Source: an uncultured bacterium (GTDB lineage Bacteria; Verrucomicrobiota; Lentisphaeria; Victivallales; UBA1829). Taken from it: 5,555 bases of DNA. Both the position numbers and the translations under genes were made by a program. The notes beneath the pieces are model-generated. The model was not told where the DNA came from, did not search any database, and was given only the letters and a program-made list of their open reading frames with translations. Positions 1 through 5,555 of this stretch are shown here, one piece after another. The stretch spans positions 1 to 5,555 of the forward strand of contig URNE01000185.1 of the NCBI GenBank assembly GCA_900549045.1, given 5' to 3'. The stretch's first letter is position 1, and each line of letters starts with the position of its first letter.

Positions 1-230
1 CGGCATAGGCTTCTCTCTTCTGTTTCTTATAGTTGTAATATAAAAGCATGGCATTTCAAATTCAAATGGAATGCGAAAAAAATTCCGGGAAAAATCCGCG
101 TATGAAAACTCTGCGCAATTCCCCGCTTGCCAATGGTGGCATTATGCAAAAAAGGGCAAAAATAAAGGGATGCCGAACCGCGCGCAAAAAGCGAACGGAA
201 CAGGCGCCCCTCTCGCTTCCCGAAAATTTT
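1..230. other. Intergenic stretch with no supported gene
   Basis: Between the end of the operon and the left edge I see no convincing gene on either strand. A minus-strand reading frame starting with GTG at 272 runs to 27. It has no ribosome binding site, and its 81-residue product looks like random coding (Phe/Arg/Lys-rich, no motif). The stretch from about 1 to 160 is more AT-rich than the genes, as expected of a regulatory region. It contains an imperfect inverted repeat (GCATTTC at 51-57 and GGAATGC at 68-74, one G-T wobble) and the promoter-like element listed separately. Confidence 0.6.
37..65 (-). promoter_or_regulatory. Candidate leftward promoter for a gene beyond the left edge
   Basis: TTGAAT (65-60), a 17-nt spacer and TATATT (42-37) form a reasonable sigma-70-type promoter reading out of the window. 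About 24 nt after the predicted start site, a purine-rich GAAGAGAG stretch precedes ATG CCG at 6-1, which could be the first two codons of the next gene. If so, a new transcription unit on the same strand begins here, in line with a terminator near 231-269. An alternative -10, TATAAG (31-26), has a weaker -35. Only two codons are visible, so no gene is called. Confidence 0.33.
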
Positions 231-269
231 CTCCGGAGGGCACTCCGCCATCCGGAGAGTTTTCCGGAT
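231..269 (-). terminator. Tandem hairpins after the esterase stop, possible terminator
   Basis: A perfect 7-bp inverted repeat (ATCCGGA, 6-nt loop, TCCGGAT) occupies 250-269 and touches the esterase stop codon. A second hairpin, CGGAG with a 4-nt loop, lies at 234-247. An alternative fold pairs 231-237 with 251-257. Reading leftward, what follows is AAAATTTT rather than a long T-run, so intrinsic termination would be weak. The position at the end of the operon fits a terminator or a 3' stabilising structure. Confidence 0.4.
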
Positions 270-1483
270 CACTTCAGATTTCCCATGATGAAGCGCGTCA
301 GTTCCAGAATGACGCTGCTTTCGGTTTCATGCTGCATGCGTTCATGCAGTTCACGACGCTTCAAAGGAGTCGCCAAACGGTTGTAGACGGCCGAGACGCC
401 GTCCGCTTTGCAGACTTCATCGACAAGCCCCATCGAAAACATCACCGGAATATCCTTGATCCGGGTCGCAAAACTGCCGGCATCGTAATACGGAAGCGTA
501 CGGCGCAAACCTTCCGGACGCTCCTGTCCGATCAGGTGAGCAAACGGCCAGCCTCCGGCGTAAATATCGCATCCGGCGGGAATCCAGAGCGCGGCTCCGC
601 TCACCTTCGGCATCAACGCGGCTCCGGCAAGCCCCTGCCATGCAGCCTGACTGCCGCCGAAAACCCACAGATTCCGTCCGTCCCACTCCGGCATGTCGCT
701 CAAACACTCCAGAGCGCGGACCAGGCGCAGAAAGACATTACGCATGTACGGCTTTTCCGGATCGCCCGACTCGAAGCCCCATATCGGATACCCCATAAAC
801 TCTTTGTCCTTCTCCTCATACCAGGACGGTTCATGACCGTTCTCCAGTCCGTGCGCATTGACGTCCAGCGCAAGAAAACCTTTCGCCGCCCAGACAGCAA
901 TCCGTCCGTAATCGGAAGACCGGACACCCGCGCCGTGCGGAAGCAGAATCGCCGGATGTCCGCCGCGAACCGGTTTCGCCGGACGCGCCAGCACGCCGCG
1001 AAGCGGAACGCCGTCGTCTCCTCCGTTCGCCTGCAGAGCGAAAGTGGAAATCAGATCGGAACTGTTCAGCAGCGTCAGCCGCATCTCCGCCGGAATCCGG
1101 TGCAGGGAATCCAGCTGTTTTTTCCAGAATTCATCAAAATCCTCCGGAACCGGAAGGGCGGCTTCAAGGAGCTCCGGCTCCACAAGAGCTCCGATTTTCC
1201 CCGTCGCGTCAAGCTCCCCGTTCCGGAACACCTCAAATATTGCCATGTACCAGCCCGGACGTTCCGCGGTGAAGACGACTCCGGCGGAGCGGTCGCCGGC
1301 GGAGAATTCTCCCTGATTCAGAATGAATTCCCCGTTGTTTTTCAGTTGCCAGCGTACCGTTGCATCGAAACAGACCCGATTAGCGGCAAAGGCGATCGGA
1401 GATGCATAAAAGCCGATCGTCTCCCCGACTTTCGCCGGGCGTTCGCAGTGCGTGCCGCAAAGGATCAAAGAACAGGTTCCCAT
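269..1483 (-). CDS. Alpha/beta hydrolase, acetyl xylan esterase (AXE1)-like, with N-terminal beta-rich domain
   Basis: A 404-residue serine esterase-type protein. The first ~105 residues are beta-rich with an Ig-like look (VGETIGFYA, ATVRWQLKNNGEF, GWYMAIFEV). The linker PVPEDFDEFWKKQLDSL (111-127) is the hallmark opening of AXE1-type esterase domains. The alpha/beta hydrolase fold follows: LPHGAG (181-186) for the oxyanion region, ALDVNAHG (205-212), nucleophile S278 in GGSQAA, acid D355 in GLVDEVC, and probable catalytic H385 in MQHETES. Family members remove acetyl groups from xylo-oligosaccharides or other acylated small molecules. The N-terminus (MGTCSLILCG) lacks the basic residues of a signal peptide and has no standard lipobox context, so a cytoplasmic location is likely. 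It is the last gene of the operon, 75 nt after the SDR gene. The fold is secure; the substrate, and whether the bond is an acetyl ester, are not. Confidence 0.88.
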   Translation of the reverse strand: MGTCSLILCGTHCERPAKVGETIGFYASPIAFAANRVCFDATVRWQLKNNGEFILNQGEFSAGDRSAGVVFTAERPGWYMAIFEVFRNGELDATGKIGALVEPELLEAALPVPEDFDEFWKKQLDSLHRIPAEMRLTLLNSSDLISTFALQANGGDDGVPLRGVLARPAKPVRGGHPAILLPHGAGVRSSDYGRIAVWAAKGFLALDVNAHGLENGHEPSWYEEKDKEFMGYPIWGFESGDPEKPYMRNVFLRLVRALECLSDMPEWDGRNLWVFGGSQAAWQGLAGAALMPKVSGAALWIPAGCDIYAGGWPFAHLIGQERPEGLRRTLPYYDAGSFATRIKDIPVMFSMGLVDEVCKADGVSAVYNRLATPLKRRELHERMQHETESSVILELTRFIMGNLK

Positions 1484-1490
1484 TTCATTT

Positions 1491-1495
1491 TCCTT
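1491..1495 (-). promoter_or_regulatory. Ribosome binding site of the esterase gene
   Basis: AAGGA, preceded by a run of A, lies 7 nt before the ATG at 1483. An ATG five bases further upstream is in another frame. The 75-nt gap between the SDR stop and this start shows no convincing promoter or terminator; a weak TTGAAA (1544-1539) has no good -10 partner. Confidence 0.6.
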
Positions 1496-1558
1496 TTTTT
1501 AATTTTCCGATTCCGTACCTTACCCCGTTTCCGGCGTTTTTCAAGCGGCGGAGACAAA

Positions 1559-2374
1559 TCAGCAGGGAGAAAGCTGTTCTCCGCCGTCGACCCGAATGCA
1601 CTGTCCGGAAATATACCGTCCGCCCTCCGAGCAGAGGAAGTGAACGAGCGAGGCAATATCTTCCGGTTTTCCCACGTGTTCCAGCGGGCTCAATCCGGGC
1701 AGAGGGACGGCACGGTCTCCGCCATAAACGGCTCGTGTACGCGGGGTGTTGATGTTGCCGGGAATCACACAGTTCACGCGGACGCCGGAATGACGCGTAT
1801 GGGCGGCAAGACAGCGCGCATACTCGTGTATCGCCGATTTCGCGAGCGGATACGCCGCCAGCGCTCCGCCGGTTTTCCAGCCGCCGCAGCCGGCAATTGA
1901 ACCGATCAGCACGACGCTTCCGTTTTCGCGCCGCATCATTTCCGGAACGATTTCACGGCAGCAGAAGACCGACGGATAGAGATTCATGTCCATGATCCCC
2001 CGAAAATAACCCGATTCGAATTCCAGAATGCTTTTGTCGCGCACGCCTTCCACATTCGTTCCGCCGGCGCAGCAGACCAGAATGTCCGGTTCGCCGAGCT
2101 TGCTCCGTACCGTCGCCGCCGCACGCGCAGCCTCCTCTTCCCGCCCAAGATTTCCGCAGACCGGAACGATCCGGACGCCGAAGCGTTCCGCCATCTCTTC
2201 CGCGACAGCCTCCAGCGTCTCCCCCTCTCCGTATTGCGCAAGATTCGTGGCATTGCGTCCGTGAATCGCAACATTTGCTCCGCACTCCGCCAGGAACTCC
2301 GCGACAATCCGTCCGATTCCGCGCGAAGAACCTGTCACCCATGCATTTTTTCCTTTCAATGAGCTGGAATACAT
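1559..2374 (-). CDS. Classical short-chain dehydrogenase/reductase (SDR)
   Basis: A 271-residue NAD(P)-dependent oxidoreductase with a Rossmann fold, the normal length for classical SDRs. The nucleotide-binding motif TGSSRGIG lies at residues 14-21. Arg40 after the second strand (HGRN), with no acidic residue there, hints at NADP(H), although this is not decisive. The usual NNAG motif is replaced by CCAG (101-104). The catalytic set is complete: N131, S159 (in LIGS), Y175 and K179 (YPLAK). PGNINTP (205-211) and SGQCIRVDGG (256-265) are standard C-terminal landmarks. It most resembles the broad FabG/gluconate dehydrogenase-type group, but annotation by similarity in this group is unreliable. 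It starts 10 nt after the activase stop, so it is almost certainly co-transcribed with the GRE pair. A likely role is hydroxyl-carbonyl interconversion of the GRE substrate or product; that is inference. Confidence 0.93.
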   Translation of the reverse strand: MYSSSLKGKNAWVTGSSRGIGRIVAEFLAECGANVAIHGRNATNLAQYGEGETLEAVAEEMAERFGVRIVPVCGNLGREEEAARAAATVRSKLGEPDILVCCAGGTNVEGVRDKSILEFESGYFRGIMDMNLYPSVFCCREIVPEMMRRENGSVVLIGSIAGCGGWKTGGALAAYPLAKSAIHEYARCLAAHTRHSGVRVNCVIPGNINTPRTRAVYGGDRAVPLPGLSPLEHVGKPEDIASLVHFLCSEGGRYISGQCIRVDGGEQLSPC

Positions 2375-2380
2375 CACATT

Positions 2381-2386
2381 CTCCTC
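2381..2386 (-). promoter_or_regulatory. Ribosome binding site that decides the SDR start
   Basis: GAGGAG overlaps the activase stop codon and lies 6 nt before the ATG at 2374. A GTG at 2377 would leave only 3 nt, so the ATG is preferred. Placing the site over the upstream stop suggests coupled translation. Confidence 0.65.
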
Positions 2387-3287
2387 ATTGTTTCCGGACC
2401 GCTGTTTTCCCCGCGGAACGCAGGATTGAAATCCAGTGTTCCGCCGTCTCCGCCGATGTCATCGGAGCCGCAAATCCATTTGCAATGCCCAGACGCGCCG
2501 CCTTCGACACCCCAAGCGGATGATACGGCTCGACGTCGATTCCGCAAACATTCTGAAGGGAATCCGCAAGAGCCGCGATTCCGCGCAGTTCCGCTTCCGA
2601 GTCGTTCAATCCGGGAACCAGCGGACAGCGCAGACGAATTTCCGCTCCCGCCGCATCCAGCAGATTCAGGTTCCGCAGAATCAAAGCATTGTCCTGTCCG
2701 GTAAATCTGCGGTGATTCTCCGGAACGACGCTCTTGACGTCAAAGAGAAAGAGATCGACCAGCGGCAGAATTTCACGATACCGCTCTTCCGGAGCAAATC
2801 CGCAAGTCTCAAGCGCAGTGTGAACTCCGTCCGCCTTCGCCAGCGTCAGCAGTTCTTTCGTAAAAGCGAACTGCGCCATCGGCTCGCCTCCGGAAACCGT
2901 CATGCCGCCTCCGGAATTTTCATAAAACGCCTTGTCTTTCGCGACTTCCGCGAAAACCTCTTCCGCACTCCGGGATTTGCCGCAAAGTTCAAGCGCCTCA
3001 TAAAAACAGACCTTTGCGCACGCGCCGCAGCCGATGCAATGCGCACGATCGAACTTGTGAACGCCGTCTTTCAGCTCGTGGCATTTCCGCGGACACGCCG
3101 CGACGCACGCGCCGCATCCGGCGCACTTGCCGGATGCGAACAGAATCTCGGGTTTCGCATTCCAGGATTCCGGATTGTGGCACCAGAGACAGCGCAGGGG
3201 ACAGCCCTTCAGGAAAACCGTCGTCCGGATGCCCGGTCCGTCGTGCACGCAGAACTTCTGAATGTCAAATACGGTTCCCTGGATCAT
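2385..3287 (-). CDS. Glycyl radical enzyme activating enzyme (radical SAM, two extra 4Fe-4S clusters)
   Basis: This 300-residue protein (ATG start) installs the glycyl radical on its partner GRE. It cleaves S-adenosylmethionine reductively and abstracts a hydrogen from the glycine, here presumably G686 of the upstream-encoded GRE. The N-terminus carries HDGPGIRTTVFLKGCP with the radical SAM motif CX3CX2C at C29, C33 and C36. A ferredoxin-like insert follows with two CX2CX2CX3C sets (C55, C58, C61, C65 and C84, C87, C90, C94), typical of activases of non-PFL GREs. SGGEP (132-136) is the SAM-binding GGE motif. DVKS, FTGQDN, RCPLVPGLNDS and VEPYHPLG match later conserved parts of the family. Length is normal for the cluster-containing subtype. 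A GTG at 3290 would add one residue, but the ribosome binding site favours the ATG. Overlap with the GRE gene supports coupled expression. Confidence 0.96.
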   Translation of the reverse strand: MIQGTVFDIQKFCVHDGPGIRTTVFLKGCPLRCLWCHNPESWNAKPEILFASGKCAGCGACVAACPRKCHELKDGVHKFDRAHCIGCGACAKVCFYEALELCGKSRSAEEVFAEVAKDKAFYENSGGGMTVSGGEPMAQFAFTKELLTLAKADGVHTALETCGFAPEERYREILPLVDLFLFDVKSVVPENHRRFTGQDNALILRNLNLLDAAGAEIRLRCPLVPGLNDSEAELRGIAALADSLQNVCGIDVEPYHPLGVSKAARLGIANGFAAPMTSAETAEHWISILRSAGKTAVRKQ

Positions 3288-5419
3288 CACATTGCCTCCG
3301 TTGTACGGTCAATGACGTTGTTCTGCATCTCCTCGCCGAGCGTGATGAACGTTGCGGAGAAACCGGAGACGCGGACCCGCAGACTCTTGTATTCCTCCGG
3401 CTTCGCCTTCGCGGCGATCAGATCTTCACGCGAAACATGGTTCAGCTGAATATGAAGTCCGCCCGCTTTGAAAAAGGTTTCGACAAGCAGAACGAGCTTT
3501 TCAAAGCTTTCATCGTTGCTGACGGTGCTTTCGTCGACGGTCAGATTCATAATGGTGTTTCCGCACATGATTCCGGTCGTATCCATTTGGGCAACGGAAA
3601 GCAGGTGCGAAGTCGCGCCGTCGTTTTCCTTGCCGAACGCCTGACCGCTTCCGAACGTCAGGGGGCTTCCGGCAACACGCCCGTCGGGAGTCGCCCCGGT
3701 GAGCGCGCCGAATGCCGCGAAGTGAGTGTTGTAGCCCGTCAGATTTCCGTAAGTGAGCGGTGTTCCGAACATGTCGGTGCGCCCCTCGGCGAACTTGTAA
3801 ATGCTTTCATGGAAACGGCGTGCAATCGAATCGGAAAACTCGTCGCGGTTGCCGAAGAAACGCCCGTCGCGCAGAATTTCGCGGCGGAGATCTTCCGCAT
3901 CCTTCCAGTCATTCTTCAACGCATTGAGCAGACGCTCCATTCCGATGCGCTTTTCCTCGAAAACAAACTGGCGGACAATCGCGAGAGAATCGATGACGTT
4001 TGTTCCGCCCATCAAGTTGACTCCGCCTCCGCGGGCGAGCGATGCTCCGCCGCGCGTCGCACTCTCCGCCCGTTCAATGCAGCCGTGCAGAAACAGAGAA
4101 CTGAGCACATTGCAGTCACGGGAACGCAGGCTGTTGAAGCGGTTCGAATATTCCAGCATGAGTTCCAGATCATGGAACAGCTCCTCTTCATAGAGCTTGT
4201 AGAATTCGTCAAAAGTTTTGCAGCCGAGAACTTCGATGCGGCGTTTTTCCAGCGTATTGAGCAGAGAGCGGACAATGTTGCAGGTGTTGCCGCCGAGCGA
4301 GATTCCTCCCTGGTACGCAGGTTCGTTGCAGCCGACCATGATGTATTCACATGCGGTCTCGAACGGAAGACCGTTGATTTTCATCAGCGAAGCAATACGC
4401 GGTTCGTCGTTCACAAAAGCAATGCGTTTGTAACGGTCGCGGCGCTCGCAATCCAGCATTTTGCGCAGGACTTCGCGCGGCGTCTTCTTCGTCCAGCGGA
4501 GCGAAACCTGCGGACGTTCCAGCGGCAGTTCCATCATGGACTCCAGAATCAGATCCGAAAGTTCGTTGAAACCGTCTTCGTGCTCCTTTGTGTAACCGCC
4601 GATGACGAAGTGCGATTCCGCGCCCTTGTCATCCGCCCATGGCGTGTGGAACGTATGTCCGTGAATGCGGATGAAGAGCTCCTGAATCAGCTCCTTCGCA
4701 TGTTCGCGCGTGAGCGTGCCGTCCGAGACGCCCCGTTTGTAAAGAGGATAGAGATACTGGTCCGGACGCCCGATGCTGTCGGGCAGGAACGCAAAACAGA
4801 AATAGAGACACTGGATCGCCTCCTCGAAGCTCTGCGCGGGATTCATCGGGACACGCGAGCAGTTGCGCGCCATGCGAAGCAGCGTCGCCTTCCGCGACGC
4901 ATCTTCCGTCTCTTCCGCCTTCTGAATGCAGAAATCGCGCAGCTGAGCGGCGCGGCGGCCGATTCCGCCGATCACCATTTCCAGCGCGGCAAGATACGCG
5001 AGGTTGTACGGCTTGCCAAGAAAATTCCGGCGTGCGGCATTGATTTCACGCAAGTAACCGTTCAGTCCGAGACGGATCAGTTTTCCGAAATCGGCGTTCG
5101 AATGCTGCCACTCCATCGTGCAGAGATTTTCCTGCGGGTGGTTGTAATAACGACGCAGAGCCTCCTGACACTTCACATGACCCGTCCGGGTGAAAATATC
5201 GGCGGGAACGGGACAACCGTTCATACGCATCATGCCGATGAGTTCGTTCTCCTCATACAGCTTGATTCTCTGGGCGCAGATAAAGTCGCAGAGTCGCTTT
5301 GCGACGGCAAGGGGTTCCGCGAGTTTATCGTCGAATTCATCAAGTTCAATGCAGACGGGTTCCGGGTTCAGATCCTCTTTTTTCGCCAGTGCGGCAAATC
5401 GTTCAATACGGCTGTTCAT
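3287..5419 (-). CDS. Glycyl radical enzyme (PFL-like family), probable dehydratase/lyase of unknown substrate
   Basis: This is a 710-residue member of the pyruvate formate-lyase/glycyl radical enzyme superfamily. These oxygen-sensitive cytoplasmic enzymes pass a radical from a backbone glycine to a cysteine, which abstracts hydrogen from the substrate. Both key sites are visible: the thiyl loop GCNEP (C364, with E366 as possible general base) and the glycyl loop RVSGFSATF (G686), 25 residues from the C-terminus. Family landmarks occur in order: ENELIG (57-62), GRPDQYLYPLYKRG (217-230), IGG...NELS (273-288), FVNDE (335-339), GGTNVIDSLA (471-480) and IDRT (703-706). Single Cys plus Glu resembles the glycerol/diol dehydratase, choline lyase and hydroxyproline dehydratase group; pyruvate formate-lyase has Cys-Cys. 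At 710 residues it is shorter than most members, commonly 750-850. The activase gene overlaps its stop. The family is certain; the substrate is unknown. Dehydration or another C-X elimination is inference. Confidence 0.96.
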   Translation of the reverse strand: MNSRIERFAALAKKEDLNPEPVCIELDEFDDKLAEPLAVAKRLCDFICAQRIKLYEENELIGMMRMNGCPVPADIFTRTGHVKCQEALRRYYNHPQENLCTMEWQHSNADFGKLIRLGLNGYLREINAARRNFLGKPYNLAYLAALEMVIGGIGRRAAQLRDFCIQKAEETEDASRKATLLRMARNCSRVPMNPAQSFEEAIQCLYFCFAFLPDSIGRPDQYLYPLYKRGVSDGTLTREHAKELIQELFIRIHGHTFHTPWADDKGAESHFVIGGYTKEHEDGFNELSDLILESMMELPLERPQVSLRWTKKTPREVLRKMLDCERRDRYKRIAFVNDEPRIASLMKINGLPFETACEYIMVGCNEPAYQGGISLGGNTCNIVRSLLNTLEKRRIEVLGCKTFDEFYKLYEEELFHDLELMLEYSNRFNSLRSRDCNVLSSLFLHGCIERAESATRGGASLARGGGVNLMGGTNVIDSLAIVRQFVFEEKRIGMERLLNALKNDWKDAEDLRREILRDGRFFGNRDEFSDSIARRFHESIYKFAEGRTDMFGTPLTYGNLTGYNTHFAAFGALTGATPDGRVAGSPLTFGSGQAFGKENDGATSHLLSVAQMDTTGIMCGNTIMNLTVDESTVSNDESFEKLVLLVETFFKAGGLHIQLNHVSREDLIAAKAKPEEYKSLRVRVSGFSATFITLGEEMQNNVIDRTTEAM
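3295..3299 (-). promoter_or_regulatory. Ribosome binding site that decides the activase start
   Basis: GGAGG lies inside the last codons of the GRE gene. It is 7 nt before the ATG at 3287 but only 4 nt before a GTG at 3290. The spacing favours the ATG, which shares one base with the GRE stop (TGATG), an arrangement typical of translational coupling. Confidence 0.7.
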
Positions 5420-5425
5420 AAAAAA

Positions 5426-5431
5426 CCTCCT
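5426..5431 (-). promoter_or_regulatory. Ribosome binding site of the glycyl radical enzyme gene
   Basis: A perfect AGGAGG lies 6 nt, all T, before the ATG at 5419. It is the strongest Shine-Dalgarno in the window and fixes the start codon. It suggests that the GRE is the most heavily translated product of the operon. Confidence 0.85.
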
Positions 5432-5450
5432 GTTTCAGTTGACTGGAGAC

Positions 5451-5479
5451 AATATAGCCGATCTTTCTCTTTTATGGAA
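5451..5479 (-). promoter_or_regulatory. Candidate promoter of the glycyl radical enzyme operon
   Basis: Reading leftward, TATATT (5456-5451) is a good -10 box. The hexamer 17 nt upstream, TTCCAT (5479-5474), is a poor -35. A weak -35 with a good -10 is common at promoters that need an activator, which fits the AraC-type gene just upstream. The region between the regulator stop and the GRE start is AT-rich and has no convincing terminator hairpin, so read-through from the regulator gene is also possible. The predicted start of transcription near 5444 would leave a leader of about 25 nt. Confidence 0.4.
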
Positions 5480-5507
5480 TATCCGTTTTTGTTAAAAGCA
5501 TTTCATT

Positions 5508-5555
5508 TTATGACGTCGGGAAATCTTTCCGGTAGGCGTTCGGCGAGAGACCGGA
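5508..5555 (-). CDS. AraC/XylS-family transcriptional regulator, C-terminal end only (partial)
   Basis: Only the last 15 codons and a TAA stop are in the window; the rest lies beyond the right edge. The peptide reads SGLSPNAYRKDFPTS. This matches the usual end of the second helix-turn-helix of AraC/XylS regulators, where a G(M/L)(S/T)P-x-x-YR(K/R)-x-F pattern closes the DNA-binding domain. The stop lies 88 nt before the start of the glycyl radical enzyme gene, on the same strand. Such regulators usually sense a substrate-derived ligand through an N-terminal domain and activate a neighbouring catabolic operon, so this is the likely local regulator; that is inference from position. Family assignment rests on a short peptide, but the pattern is distinctive. 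Nothing can be said about the sensor domain. Confidence 0.72.
   Translation of the reverse strand, partial: SGLSPNAYRKDFPTS

Noticed and set aside
27..272. A possible fifth operon gene of 81 codons whose GTG start overlaps the esterase stop (GTGA)
   Set aside because: The overlap looks like the other junctions, but there is no Shine-Dalgarno before it, the hairpins at 231-269 fall inside it, and the product resembles translated non-coding DNA.
1484..1558. An internal promoter or terminator between the SDR and esterase genes
   Set aside because: TTGAAA at 1544-1539 has no acceptable -10 at the right distance, and no stable stem followed by T-residues is present.
71..1900. A 609-codon open frame on the plus strand
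   Set aside because: It is exactly antisense to the esterase and most of the SDR, both of which carry clear family motifs. It has no ribosome binding site, and its product is Arg/Pro/Ser-rich with no recognisable motif. Codon bias in the real genes keeps the opposite frame free of stops.
2436..3449. A 337-codon open frame on the plus strand
   Set aside because: Antisense to the activase and the end of the GRE gene, Arg-rich and low in motifs, with no start signals.
3287..5419. Annotation of the GRE as pyruvate formate-lyase
   Set aside because: The adjacent Cys-Cys pair of pyruvate formate-lyase is absent; the loop has one cysteine followed by Asn-Glu-Pro, and the activase has the extra ferredoxin-type clusters that the pyruvate formate-lyase activase lacks.
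5426..5447. A possible leader hairpin hiding the GRE ribosome binding site (CTCC near 5446 pairing with GGAG at 5430-5427)
   Set aside because: Only four base pairs over a long loop; too weak to call a regulatory structure.

Overview
The window looks like part of an anaerobic bacterial catabolic locus. All well-supported genes lie on the minus strand and read from right to left. Two things indicate a strict or facultative anaerobe. The central gene encodes a glycyl radical enzyme (GRE), whose radical is destroyed by oxygen. The next gene encodes its radical SAM activating enzyme. Base composition is moderately GC-rich. The mix of an AraC-type regulator, a GRE pair, an SDR oxidoreductase and an acetyl-xylan-esterase-like hydrolase would suit a carbohydrate-degrading gut or sediment anaerobe. 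Lentisphaerota/Victivallales is my guess from gene style only and is not proven by the sequence.

Layout, right to left: (1) 5508-5555, the last 15 codons of an AraC/XylS-type regulator. (2) 5420-5507, a short intergenic region with a plausible -10 box and a strong Shine-Dalgarno for the GRE. (3) 3287-5419, a 710-residue GRE with thiyl-cysteine motif GCNEP (C364, E366) and glycyl-radical motif RVSGFSATF (G686). (4) 2385-3287, the GRE activating enzyme, with a CX3CX2C radical SAM motif and two ferredoxin-type 4Cys clusters. Its start codon overlaps the GRE stop. (5) 1559-2374, a classical SDR. (6) 269-1483, an alpha/beta hydrolase of the acetyl xylan esterase (AXE1) type with an extra N-terminal beta-rich domain and no export signal. 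(7) 231-269, two small hairpins after the last stop, possibly a terminator. (8) 1-230, an AT-richer stretch with no supported gene, but with a promoter-like element that reads leftward out of the window.

The tight spacing argues for one operon: GRE and activase overlap, the activase-SDR gap is about 10 nt, and the SDR-esterase gap is 75 nt. My inference is a short intracellular pathway. The hydrolase would remove an ester group from a small (probably carbohydrate-like) substrate, and the GRE would carry out a radical elimination. The Cys-X-Glu signature resembles that of the diol/choline/hydroxyproline GRE group rather than the Cys-Cys of pyruvate formate-lyase. The SDR would interconvert a hydroxyl and a carbonyl before or after that step. 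The substrate cannot be read from the sequence. No microcompartment shell gene, transporter or kinase is present in the window. The combination GRE + activase + SDR + AXE-like esterase under an AraC regulator is the best candidate here for an undescribed system.
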